Shown here piece after piece: positions 17,652-26,031 of a stretch of DNA of 64,000 nt (positions are counted from its first letter, which is position 1; every line of letters starts with the position of its first letter). The notes under the pieces are model-generated. The model worked only from the letters and a program-made list of their open reading frames with translations. It was not told the origin of the DNA and did not search any database. Source of the DNA: an uncultured Collinsella sp. (GTDB lineage Bacteria > Actinomycetota > Coriobacteriia > Coriobacteriales > Coriobacteriaceae); the NCBI GenBank assembly GCA_900540945.1, contig UQHQ01000006.1, forward strand, positions 32,062 to 96,061, read 5' to 3'. Both the position numbers and the translations under genes were made by a program.

Positions 17652-20462
17652 TTGCATGTGAGAGCTGCCACTGTCCTTCGTTCAGTTATATATCGCACCC
17701 TGGCCATTGTGCTTGCCGCGCTTGCCGTGCTGAGTTCTATCGCGCCTGTCCAGGCTTTTGCCGATGACTCTAGTCAGCCAGTCAAGACGGTCCGCGTTGG
17801 TTGGCTCGTCAACAACGAGGGCTTCCAGGACGGCACCCCCGGCGAGCGTCTCTCGGGATGGGGTTACGAGTACCTCCAGACCCTGTCGTACTACACGCCC
17901 GGCTGGCGGTACGAATACGTCTCCGGCACCTTCACCGAGCTTATGGACATGCTCGAGGCGGGCGAAATCGACCTCATGCCCAACATCTCCTACTCCGAGG
18001 AACGCGCCCAAAAGCTGCTCTTTTCCTCGAACCCCGAGGGCACCGAGCGCTACTACATCTACGCCAAGCCCGATCGCGACGACCTGACCAAGGGTGACCC
18101 CCAAGCGCTCCAAGGCCTTACCATCGGCTACAACCCCGACGTTATGCAAACCTTCGTTGGCCAGCAGTGGCTCGCCAACGAAGGCATTACCTGCACATAC
18201 AGGGAGTATGACGGGGGATCTATGCTCTTTGACGCGCTCGCAAACGACGAAGTCGATGCCGTCATCATGAACGACACCCTTTCGTCGCCCGATGCCTCCC
18301 CCATGTTCTACGTTGGCTCGAGTGACTACTATTTTGCCGTCCCCAAAAGCCGCCCCGACCTGATGGACGACATCAATGCCGCCATGTCGGCAATCGCCCG
18401 CGTCAACCCACGCTATATCGACGAAGTCAAATCTAACTACTCGGCCCAAAACAGCGGTTCATCATCGCTCAACGGCCCCGAACGTTCCTGGCTCAAAGCA
18501 AATGACAACACCATCACGTTTGGCTACATTACGGGCAAACTCCCCTACTGCAACGAAGACGAAGACGGCAAAATGGAAGGCTCGCTCGCATCGCTTGCGA
18601 CGACGTTGCACGATAAATTTGGCATTACGGTCAAAACCGTCGCCTTTGATAGCTACAAGATGATGTCAAAGGCCCTGTCAAAGGGAAGCATCGACGCTGC
18701 GCTGCCGGTATACCGAGATTACTGGTTTGCCGAGCAATCTGGCGTTGTGCAGTCGGTATCGTTGGGAACCGTGTCCCTCACCGCCATCCACACCGGCGGC
18801 AACCTGAACAAAGACCTTCAGAACATCGCCTGCACCAAATCATCGTTTATCAACCAAAATGTACTTGAAAGTCTGTTCCCCACAGCGACCGTGACCGAAT
18901 ACCAATCCGCCGATGAAGCGTTCGACGCCCTCAGGAAGGGAACGGCACACTGCATCGTCGCTCCCAGTTCACGTGTAAAAACCATCGGCGACCGCTATGA
19001 TCTCGAAGGCTACGAGACGACCGAGCTCCCTGACACCTGTGAGCTCTCGTGCTGGATTTCGCGCGGAAAACCCGAGCTGTTGGGAATCGTCAACAAGGGC
19101 ATCATCAATGCCGGAGAATCGCTCTCCGCAAGCAATTACTCCTCCACGTCGTACACGGCCCAGGAATCCAACACGCTTCAATTCCTTTATCGCAACCGTG
19201 CCGCCGTTGCAGCTGCCCTCATCGGTATGTTGTCGGTCGGCATCGTCCTGCTCATCTGGGCGCTCGTACGCGCTCGGACCGAGCGCAAAAAAGCCGATGC
19301 TGCCAACGCCGCTAAGACGGCATTCCTCACGCGCATGAGCCACGACATCCGTACGCCGCTCAACGGTATCCTGGGCCTTATCGAGATCGAGGAATTGAAG
19401 GAAGGCGATATCCAGGTCGCCCGCGAGAGCCGTGCCAAGGCGCGCGTTGCCGCCAATCACCTGCTCTCGCTGATCAACGACATCCTCGAGATGGGCAAGA
19501 TCGAAGACCGCAAGCTAACACTGGAACATGTGCCTTTTAACCTCAAAGAGCTCTGTGACGATACGCTGGTGCTGTGCAAGCTCCGCGCGTCCAGTAACGG
19601 CATCACAATGCAGGACAATAGTCTGCCGTACGCCACGGGGCCATACATGGTCGGCAGTCCCACCCATATCCGACAGATCATGATCAACCTGTTAGACAAC
19701 AGCATTAAGTACAACAAGCACGGCGGCTCCGTCACCTTTAGCTCAAAGACCAAGCCACTCGATAACGGGCGCGCTCTCTTTTGCTTTAGCGTTTCGGACA
19801 CCGGCATTGGTATGACTCCCAAGTTTTTAAAGCATATCTATGAGCCGTTTGCCCAAGAAGGTGACGATGCGCGCAGCAAGTTCCAAGGAACCGGCATGGG
19901 CATGCCAATCGTCAAGTCGCTTATTGAACTGATGGGCGGCACGATTGAGATTTCGAGTGAGGTTGGCGTGGGGAGTACGTTCAACGTCCAGATTCCGCTC
20001 GATATCGACAAAGACCCTCAGGCAAGAGAGCGCGCGGACGAGCAAGCAGACAGCTGCTCGCTTGCCGGCATGAACGTTCTTTTGGCAGAAGATAACGAGC
20101 TCAATGCCGAGATTGCCCAGGCGCTGCTCGAAAGCGAAGGCATTGTTGTAACTCGCGCCGCCGATGGCAACGAAGCGGTCGACCTATACGTTGGCCGTCC
20201 CGCCGGCAGCTTCGATGCCATTCTGATGGACATTATGATGCCGGGCATGGACGGCTACGAGGCAACCCGCGCGATTCGCCTGAGCGAGAAGGTCGATGCA
20301 GCCGATATCCCCATCATCGCGCTCACCGCCAACGCCTTTGCCGAAGACGCCAAGGCGGCACACGACGCCGGCATGAACGCCCATCTGTCCAAACCGCTCG
20401 ACTTTAACAAGCTCAAAAACATACTCGCCCGCATCAAGAAAAACGGAGCTGTTTCGCTATAG
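17652..20462 (+). CDS. hybrid sensor histidine kinase with two solute-binding sensor domains
   Basis: A 936-residue membrane kinase. A signal sequence (about residues 10-37) is followed by two tandem SBP_bac_3 amino-acid-binding-type domains (about 45-265 and 285-515) outside the cell, a single membrane span (about 525-550), a HisKA domain with His564 in MSHDIRTPLNG, HATPase_c with the N box DNSIKYNKHGG and G boxes DTGIGM and GTGMGM, and a C-terminal receiver with phospho-acceptor Asp860. No Hpt domain or DNA-binding output is encoded nearby, so the downstream partner is unknown. Start is uncertain: TTG 17652 or GTG 17658 behind TTAGGA. Confidence 0.92.
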   Translation: MHVRAATVLRSVIYRTLAIVLAALAVLSSIAPVQAFADDSSQPVKTVRVGWLVNNEGFQDGTPGERLSGWGYEYLQTLSYYTPGWRYEYVSGTFTELMDMLEAGEIDLMPNISYSEERAQKLLFSSNPEGTERYYIYAKPDRDDLTKGDPQALQGLTIGYNPDVMQTFVGQQWLANEGITCTYREYDGGSMLFDALANDEVDAVIMNDTLSSPDASPMFYVGSSDYYFAVPKSRPDLMDDINAAMSAIARVNPRYIDEVKSNYSAQNSGSSSLNGPERSWLKANDNTITFGYITGKLPYCNEDEDGKMEGSLASLATTLHDKFGITVKTVAFDSYKMMSKALSKGSIDAALPVYRDYWFAEQSGVVQSVSLGTVSLTAIHTGGNLNKDLQNIACTKSSFINQNVLESLFPTATVTEYQSADEAFDALRKGTAHCIVAPSSRVKTIGDRYDLEGYETTELPDTCELSCWISRGKPELLGIVNKGIINAGESLSASNYSSTSYTAQESNTLQFLYRNRAAVAAALIGMLSVGIVLLIWALVRARTERKKADAANAAKTAFLTRMSHDIRTPLNGILGLIEIEELKEGDIQVARESRAKARVAANHLLSLINDILEMGKIEDRKLTLEHVPFNLKELCDDTLVLCKLRASSNGITMQDNSLPYATGPYMVGSPTHIRQIMINLLDNSIKYNKHGGSVTFSSKTKPLDNGRALFCFSVSDTGIGMTPKFLKHIYEPFAQEGDDARSKFQGTGMGMPIVKSLIELMGGTIEISSEVGVGSTFNVQIPLDIDKDPQARERADEQADSCSLAGMNVLLAEDNELNAEIAQALLESEGIVVTRAADGNEAVDLYVGRPAGSFDAILMDIMMPGMDGYEATRAIRLSEKVDAADIPIIALTANAFAEDAKAAHDAGMNAHLSKPLDFNKLKNILARIKKNGAVSL

Positions 20463-20503
20463 TTTGTGCTCAACAACCATACGCAGCAGAAAGGAAGCCA
20501 ACA

Positions 20504-20983
20504 ATGTTTAGGCCCTTACGCCGAAAGAAACGCGCCATCACCGACGAGGAAGCGCGCGAGCTGCTCGCTACCTGCAAGCGCGGCGTCTTTGCCGTCAACG
20601 GCGACGATGGCTACCCGTACGCCATTCCCGTCAACTACTTCTTTGACGCCGAGCACGACAAGATTTATTTCCATGGCGCCAAGGCTGGCCACAAGGTCGA
20701 CGCACTCAAGCGCGATGACAAGGTCTGCTTTACCGTTTACGGAAACGAGTGGTACCAGGACGGCGACTGGGCTCCCTACGTTATGAGCACCGTCGTCTTT
20801 GGCCGTTGTCGCCTGGCGAATGACACCCCCGCGTTTATCGAGGACAAAGTCCGCCAGCTCGCCCTTAAGTACTACCCTTCTGCCGAAGAAGTCGAGGAGG
20901 AAATCGCCAAAGACATCAAGGGCGTCCAACTCTACGAGATTTCGATTGAGCATCTTTGCGGCAAGCAGATTCAGGAAAAATAA
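20504..20983 (+). CDS. pyridoxamine 5'-phosphate oxidase-fold flavoprotein
   Basis: A 159-residue split-barrel protein of the PNPOx-like/NimA group. The FMN-binding strand pattern is RGVFAVNGDDGYPYAIPVNY at residues 25-44, followed by IYFHGAKAGHKVDAL. It ends with a cysteine-containing tail, LYEISIEHLCGKQ. Related proteins reduce nitroimidazoles or other small molecules using FMN. Start ATG 20504 follows AAAGGAAG. It begins 41 bases after the hybrid kinase stop, so co-transcription is possible. Confidence 0.85.
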   Translation: MFRPLRRKKRAITDEEARELLATCKRGVFAVNGDDGYPYAIPVNYFFDAEHDKIYFHGAKAGHKVDALKRDDKVCFTVYGNEWYQDGDWAPYVMSTVVFGRCRLANDTPAFIEDKVRQLALKYYPSAEEVEEEIAKDIKGVQLYEISIEHLCGKQIQEK

Positions 20984-21078
20984 ACCTCCGCAGCAGGTCT
21001 GCGCCCAATGGTTACAGATGCCTTACCACACGGGGCCTTCCAGCCGACTTGGCAGAAGACCCCGCATGCAGTGCTCAC

Positions 21079-22293
21079 TTACCGTGCATTAAAAACGTAG
21101 CGGTCCAGGCGGTCGCACGCTTCCCTCACGCGCGAAAGCGGCAGCGCCAGATTCACGCGAATGTGGCAGGGCCCGTGGAACGGGCGGCCGTCCTGATACC
21201 CCACGCCCACGCGCGCCCCCTCGTCGAGCAACCACTGAATATCGCGGCCATGCTCGCGGCACCACTCAGTGCAGTCCAGAAACACCATGTACGTGCCCTG
21301 CGGACGCGAAAACGCGACGCCCTTCCAGTGTTTTTCTGCATACGTGCAGAAGTACTCGATGTTGCCGGCAAGCACCTGGTTGAGCTCGTCCACCCACTCG
21401 TAGCCCTGTGGCTGGTAGGCACCGATAAGCGCATGCATGGAGAGGACATTCATCTCGTTGTAGTGGGTCTTGTTGGACACAGCGCACATGCGGTCGCGCA
21501 GCGTCTCGTTATAGATGATGTGGTAGCTGCCGACCAGGCCCGCCAGGTTGAACGTCTTGCTGGGCGCATAGAGGGCAACCGTGCGCATGCGGGCGTCCTC
21601 GCTTACCGACTGCGTCGGGATATGCTTGTGTCCCGGCAGGATGATATCGGACCAAATCTCGTCCGAGATCACCACGCAATCGTGCTGGCGATAGATGTCC
21701 ATGGCGCGCTCGATCTCGTTGCGCTCCCATACGCGGCCGCAGGGATTGTGCGGCGAGCAGAACACCGCGGCATGAATGTTGTTTTGGGCGAGTTTGCACT
21801 CCATGTCCTCAAAGTCCATGCGCCACACGCCCTGGTCGTCGAGTTTAAGCGGGCTGTGGACAATGCGATAGCCCGCGGCTTCGATAGACTTGGTAAAACC
21901 AATGTAGGTGGGGCTGTGGACCAGCACCGCATCGCCCGGCTGGACATACGCGCGCAACGTCGACACGACGCCGCCCAGCACGCCGTTTTCGTAGCCGATA
22001 TGCTCAGGCGCCAGGCCCTCGACGCCGTTGCGGCGACCCTGCCATTCGATGATGCGGTCGAAATACTCGGGGCGCGGATTGAAATAGCCAAACATGGGGT
22101 GCTGAGCGCGCTTGATGATGTACTCCTGGACCGTGGGCACCGTGGCAAAATTCATATCTGCCACCCACATGGGAATGCGGTCGAAGCCCTCATCGGGTGC
22201 GTTCGGAGCCATACCGGGGATCTCGCCCCAGGAGTCAACGGCGATGGAGTCCATGCCGTGGCGGTCGATAAGCGAGCTAAAGTCGTATTTCAT
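21079..22293 (-). CDS. patB: MalY/PatB-type PLP-dependent C-S lyase/aminotransferase
   Basis: A 404-residue fold type I PLP enzyme. The N-terminal IPMWVADMNFATVP is diagnostic for the MalY/PatB cystathionine beta-lyase group, CSPHNPCGRVW holds the aspartate/asparagine-binding region, and YAPSKTFNLAGL carries the PLP lysine. These enzymes cleave cystathionine or cysteine S-conjugates, releasing thiols or H2S. The start at 22293 (MKYDFSS) is chosen for the CGGGAG site; an upstream ATG at 22362 is in frame without one. Single gene, convergent with the PNPOx-fold gene. Confidence 0.88.
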   Translation of the reverse strand: MKYDFSSLIDRHGMDSIAVDSWGEIPGMAPNAPDEGFDRIPMWVADMNFATVPTVQEYIIKRAQHPMFGYFNPRPEYFDRIIEWQGRRNGVEGLAPEHIGYENGVLGGVVSTLRAYVQPGDAVLVHSPTYIGFTKSIEAAGYRIVHSPLKLDDQGVWRMDFEDMECKLAQNNIHAAVFCSPHNPCGRVWERNEIERAMDIYRQHDCVVISDEIWSDIILPGHKHIPTQSVSEDARMRTVALYAPSKTFNLAGLVGSYHIIYNETLRDRMCAVSNKTHYNEMNVLSMHALIGAYQPQGYEWVDELNQVLAGNIEYFCTYAEKHWKGVAFSRPQGTYMVFLDCTEWCREHGRDIQWLLDEGARVGVGYQDGRPFHGPCHIRVNLALPLSRVREACDRLDRYVFNAR

Positions 22294-22404
22294 GCTGAAC
22301 TCCCGTGCAAAGTGATTGCTTTGGTAGGCGTTATTGTCCACCAGCACGGGCGATTTTGGCATGGGGTTTGGCGCTTAATTTGACGGGTGCGGACGAATGG
22401 CTGG

Positions 22405-23151
22405 TTAGTCTTGCGCGTCGTTGACGGCGACTACGGTTAGCTGGGTTTTATCGACCGTAAAAGATATGTCAAGCCCGGCGAAGGCCAGATGATAGACGCG
22501 GTTTGGCTCGTGCTTGCTGCCCGCGCGGCGCGGATCTTGGCGAAGAACCTCGACCAAGCCGGGGAGCTTTACGGGCGGGACCACGTCTTGAAGAGCTTGT
22601 GGAAACTCAACATCGAGCTCTTGCCACGGAGCATCCTCAATCCAGCCGCCGGTCGCATCCGGGTGACAGTCGGCAAATGGAATGTAGGGCTTAATGTCGT
22701 AGATGGGCGTACCGTCGCGCAGGTCGGCCCCCAGCACATGGATGATGGGGCCGTCGTCGGTAAGCTCCACGCGGTCGAGCTTGACGCAGGTAAGCCCGAT
22801 GGGATTCGGGCGAAACGGACTACGCGTGGCAAACACTCCCACGCGCTCGGCTCCTCCCAGACGCGGCGGGCGCACGGTTTTCGACCATTTTGCGTTGGTT
22901 CCGGACCTGTCCCGCGTTTTGGCATCGGCGGCTATGTCCTTAGCCGCGCCGCCGGGCGTGCCGTTTTCGAAGCGCCAGAGCAGCCACAGGTGAGAGAAGG
23001 AGTCCAGACCCTCAACCGCCGCATTGGAGGCAAATTCCGGCTCAAAGACGATGCGTCCCTGCAGATGGGGCGCCAAAAAGCTGTTGCGCGGAATGCCGAA
23101 CTTCTGCGGCAGGTCGGTATGTATGTGTGCAATAGGTTCCATGCCGGTCAT
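22405..23151 (-). CDS. trmO: tRNA (N6-threonylcarbamoyl-A37)-N6-methyltransferase
   Basis: A 248-residue TrmO/TsaA (YaeB) family protein. Family signatures are present in order: EPIAHIHTDLPQKFGIPRNS at the start, GLDSFSHLWLLWRF, and the SAM/tRNA motif VGVFATRSPFRPNPIGL. A C-terminal DIKPYIPFAD follows, completing the core. TrmO methylates t6A37 in tRNAs that read ACY codons. No clear ribosome site precedes the ATG at 23151; the Met four codons in is an equal candidate. Divergent from the XRE-TipAS gene. Confidence 0.9.
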   Translation of the reverse strand: MTGMEPIAHIHTDLPQKFGIPRNSFLAPHLQGRIVFEPEFASNAAVEGLDSFSHLWLLWRFENGTPGGAAKDIAADAKTRDRSGTNAKWSKTVRPPRLGGAERVGVFATRSPFRPNPIGLTCVKLDRVELTDDGPIIHVLGADLRDGTPIYDIKPYIPFADCHPDATGGWIEDAPWQELDVEFPQALQDVVPPVKLPGLVEVLRQDPRRAGSKHEPNRVYHLAFAGLDISFTVDKTQLTVVAVNDAQD

Positions 23152-23283
23152 TGTACGGCATGGAGGCGTGGGGCGTTGCGCGCAATTCTTTGTCGCGGTC
23201 TCCCGTCATGCAACCAACGGTTGCTTGGAAGGGTGCCTGCCGCCGCGTATGCTTAAGCCATCAACCAGCAGAAAGGAGCCGCT

Positions 23284-24111
23284 ATGGCCATTGCAGAAAA
23301 GCTCATCGCTGTCCGTCGCGTCCATCACCTTACCCAGGAGCAGCTCGCCGCCAAGCTCTTCGTCACGCGCCAAGCCGTCAGCCGTTGGGAACGCGGCGAG
23401 GTCACACCGGGCATCGACATGATGAAGCTCATTGCCGCTGTGACCGGCGAGCCCCTGTCTCACCTGCTCGAAATGCCCGAGCACCATTGCCAGAGCTGCG
23501 GCATGATACTCACGCCCGGCGGCTGCGGCACCGATGCCACGGGCGTCACGACCGAACATTACTGCAAGTGGTGCTACGACCACGGCCAGTACACCTACGA
23601 CACCACGATGGAGGCAATGATCGAGGACTGTGCCCCGCGCCTGGCGCAAAACACCGGCATGTCGCTCGACGAAGCCGTCTCGCTCATGGGCGCCGTCCTG
23701 CCGCAACTGGAGCGCTGGCGCACCGTGCAGGAAAACGAGGAACGCTACGGCGCCGAGGCTCGGGCTCGCTATGGCAATGAGGCTATCGATGCAGCAAACG
23801 AAACGTTACTGGATATGGATCCTCAGACATGGAACGACATGAAGGAACTTGAACGCGCTGTTCTGGGCCAGCTTTCGATTGCCATGGGCATTGGCGACCC
23901 AGAGAGCAACGAGGCTCGCAAGCTCGTCGCGATGCATCGTCGCTGGATTGCTCTCAACTGGGGATGCGAGCCCCAAGACGAGGCGTACCTGGGCCTCGCC
24001 CACGGCTATCTTGCCGACCAGCGCTTTGTTGACTACTACGACAAGCCCTGCGGCACCGGAGCCACGGCGTTTCTGGTCCAGGCGATCGAGTCGTCGTTGA
24101 CGCGCGCATAG
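23284..24111 (+). CDS. XRE regulator with zinc ribbon and TipAS-like domain
   Basis: A 275-residue three-part protein. Residues 5-60 form an XRE helix-turn-helix (LTQEQLAAKLFVTRQAVSRWE). Residues 67-100 form a zinc ribbon with CxxC pairs (CQSCGM and CKWCYDHG). Residues 140-270 match the TipAS antibiotic-recognition fold: ENEERYGAEARARYG, followed by alternating helices ending LADQRFVDYYDKPCG. In Streptomyces TipAL the same domain, fused to MerR, traps thiopeptides. Here it hangs on an XRE head. SD AAAGGAG precedes the ATG. Likely a ligand-responsive regulator; target genes unknown. Confidence 0.85.
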   Translation: MAIAEKLIAVRRVHHLTQEQLAAKLFVTRQAVSRWERGEVTPGIDMMKLIAAVTGEPLSHLLEMPEHHCQSCGMILTPGGCGTDATGVTTEHYCKWCYDHGQYTYDTTMEAMIEDCAPRLAQNTGMSLDEAVSLMGAVLPQLERWRTVQENEERYGAEARARYGNEAIDAANETLLDMDPQTWNDMKELERAVLGQLSIAMGIGDPESNEARKLVAMHRRWIALNWGCEPQDEAYLGLAHGYLADQRFVDYYDKPCGTGATAFLVQAIESSLTRA

Positions 24112-24162
24112 ACCGCGGTGGCTTTGGGTATTTCAATCAAAACCGCAACCGATTGGAGACCT

Positions 24163-24408
24163 ATGGCTACTAATCATGAGCTCGCGCTGTACGTTATGAC
24201 CGGCTGCCCGTATTGCATAAAGGTCAAGCGTTTCCTTGCCGATAACGGCGTGACCATTCCCGAGCGCAATATCTCGACCGATACCGATGCCGAGCAGACA
24301 CTCATCGCCGTCGGCGGAAAACGCCAGGTTCCCTGCCTGTTCATCGACGGCAAACCGCTTTATGAGTCGAGCGACATCATCGCGTGGGTGCAGGAAAACC
24401 TACTCTAG
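24163..24408 (+). CDS. glutaredoxin
   Basis: An 81-residue glutaredoxin with the CPYC active site at Cys15-Cys18, the cis-proline loop RQVPCLFI and the glutathione-site pattern YESSDIIAWV. It reduces disulfides or mixed thiols; coriobacteria may use thiols other than glutathione. An extra cysteine precedes LFI in the cis-Pro loop. The ATG at 24163 follows TTGGAGA; an earlier in-frame ATG at 24118 lacks a site. It starts 51 bases after the XRE-TipAS gene and may share its transcript. Confidence 0.92.
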   Translation: MATNHELALYVMTGCPYCIKVKRFLADNGVTIPERNISTDTDAEQTLIAVGGKRQVPCLFIDGKPLYESSDIIAWVQENLL

Positions 24409-24461
24409 CACGCGCATCCCGTCCGTCCAAGACCCCAACCCATACGGCCCAAACATGTACA

Positions 24462-24504
24462 CCAGCATCCAAAGTCGACATTTTTCGACATCTTTGGATG
24501 CTGG
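24462..24504. terminator. hairpin after glutaredoxin
   Basis: CCAGCATCCAAAG (24462-24474) pairs perfectly with CTTTGGATGCTGG (24492-24504). The 17-base loop contains TCGACATTTTTCGACAT, a direct repeat of TCGACA. No T-run follows, so its terminator role is tentative. Confidence 0.55.
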
Positions 24505-24522
24505 CCTACAGCTTTTTGTGGG

Positions 24523-24578
24523 TAGTCATCGGGGACGTTCTTAAATGACTAGTCGTTAAAAAACGTCCCCAATGACTA
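24523..24578. repeat. REP-like palindrome, AAGAACGTCCCC family, copy 3
   Basis: Arms 24523-24545 and 24556-24578 repeat the element at 3529 with two or three substitutions (TCATCGGGG for TCATTGGGG; a TTTAAG to TTAAAA change). It ends one base before the stop codon of dus. Confidence 0.75.
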
Positions 24579-24579
24579 G

Positions 24580-25533
24580 CTAGCTGTGGAAGCGGGCTAT
24601 GGGCGCAAGTGGCTGCTCGCGAAAGACGCGATCGACGGCGGCGCGGTATTCGTCGACCTTTTTAGTCTTGCGCACGAGCTTGTGGACGGTAGCGGGGTCG
24701 GCGAAGGCGCATTTGGCGTAGAACCACCACTCCTTCATGCGAAAGACCGCATTACCGCCAATCTCTTCTGCATATGCCGCAAACAGCGTGTCGTGGAAGC
24801 GCTGCAGCTCAGCAGCCGTTGCAGCAGGGCCGCCCTTGACCATGCGAGCCAGCGCGGGGTTCGCAAGCAAGCCACGCCCCAGCATCACATGGCGTGTACC
24901 GGGATAGGCCTCAACCAGCGCGTCCATATCCTCAAGATCAAAAATGTCACCGTTATAGGCGACCGGAAACGGCGCGCGCTCCAGCGTCTCGCCATAAAAC
25001 TCCTTGCGCGGCGTGCCCGTATAGCGGTCCTTTTGTACGCGCGGGTGCACGATCAGCTCTGCCAACGGTATGCGGCAATACAGATCGAGCACGCGCTCGT
25101 ATTCGTCGTCACTCTCCAGCCCCAGCCTGGTCTTGACCGATACCGGCAACGGCGAGCGTTCGCACACGTCGCTCAAGAACACCTCAAGTTCGTCGAGATT
25201 ACGCAAGAAACCCGAGCCCTTGCCCTTGGCGACAACCGTCCCCGAGGGGCAACCCAAGTTGAGATTGACCTCGCGATAGCCCATGTCGGCGAGCACCTGT
25301 GCCGCCCACACAAACTCGTCCGCGTTCTTGGACATCAGCTGAGGCACTACGTTAAGCCCCTGGTTATTGGCAGGATCGATCTCCTTAAACGCCTTGCCGC
25401 CAAAGCGGTTGCCCACCCGCGGCGGCGGCAAAAACGGCGTGTAATAGCAATCGAGTGCGCCGAAGCACTCCGCATGCACGCGACGGAACACATGCCCGGT
25501 AATCCCCTCCATAGGGGCAAGCGAAAGAATCAT
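24580..25533 (-). CDS. tRNA-dihydrouridine synthase
   Basis: A 317-residue FMN-dependent Dus enzyme that reduces uridines in the tRNA D-loop. The start LAPMEGITGHVFR, the catalytic motif NLNLGCPSG with Cys95, KTRLGLESDD, and MLGRGLLANPAL for FMN phosphate binding are all in place. Length fits the bacterial family; which uridine is modified cannot be read from the sequence. The ATG at 25533 starts with the motif in its normal position. Its 3' end touches a REP-like palindrome. Confidence 0.93.
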   Translation of the reverse strand: MILSLAPMEGITGHVFRRVHAECFGALDCYYTPFLPPPRVGNRFGGKAFKEIDPANNQGLNVVPQLMSKNADEFVWAAQVLADMGYREVNLNLGCPSGTVVAKGKGSGFLRNLDELEVFLSDVCERSPLPVSVKTRLGLESDDEYERVLDLYCRIPLAELIVHPRVQKDRYTGTPRKEFYGETLERAPFPVAYNGDIFDLEDMDALVEAYPGTRHVMLGRGLLANPALARMVKGGPAATAAELQRFHDTLFAAYAEEIGGNAVFRMKEWWFYAKCAFADPATVHKLVRKTKKVDEYRAAVDRVFREQPLAPIARFHS

Positions 25534-25556
25534 CTACTCTTCTCTCATATCAACGG

Positions 25557-25587
25557 ATGTGACAAAGGAACCGCCCCCTTGTTACAT
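25557..25587. repeat. degenerate TGTGACAAAGG palindrome
   Basis: ATGTGACAAAGG (25557-25568) faces CCTTGTTACAT (25577-25587) with mismatches. It is a worn copy of the perfect palindrome at 27406. It lies in the 498-base gap 25534-26031, which otherwise holds only the long-hairpin repeat. Confidence 0.5.
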
Positions 25588-25672
25588 GCATTATGCCTTG
25601 TGCTCCAGATGATTCACAAGGCAGAGGCAGCAGCTTGACGATAATCACCCTTCCATCCGGCGCCTCATGCAA

Positions 25673-25854
25673 CGAAGGTGAATGGTTTTCCGCGAAGTGA
25701 ACGAGTGAAATCGGACCCTCGATGCATCGACACTTTTGGAAGGCCAATTCCTGCGGTTTTATCACTCAAATCCTGCGGTTTTAGCGTCGAAAAATGTGGG
25801 TGCTTCAGGGGTCCAAATTAGGTCGTTCACTTCTCGGGAAACCATTCACCTTCG
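25673..25854. repeat. long-hairpin repeat, copy 2
   Basis: A 182-bp element with outer arms CGAAGGTGAATGGTTTTCCG and CGGGAAACCATTCACCTTCG, inner pairing through GAAGTGAACGA and GGACCC, and two apical TCCTGCGGTTTT motifs. Same orientation as copy 1; opposite to copy 3 on the other side of the gene at 26032. Confidence 0.88.
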
Positions 25855-26031
25855 ATTTGCTGTTTGTGGGCATCGGCAGCGGCTTCATGCTCCAAAAGAC
25901 GACGTTCGCAATCAAACGATCACCAACAGCACGCTGTTGACCGCTATGTATGAACAACAGACATCCTCCACTCATCTATACTCAAGAGCGTGTGCACATC
26001 GCCCCCGAAAAACGATAAGAGTCGAGGCCCC

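Noticed and set aside
20504..20983. Nitroimidazole resistance reductase (NimA) as a firm call
   Set aside because: Fold and size fit, but the motif evidence supports only the broader PNPOx-like family.
20956..22383. Long rightward open frame antisense to the MalY/PatB gene
   Set aside because: No ribosome site, His/Arg/Val-rich composition typical of antisense translation, and the opposite strand has a complete PLP enzyme.
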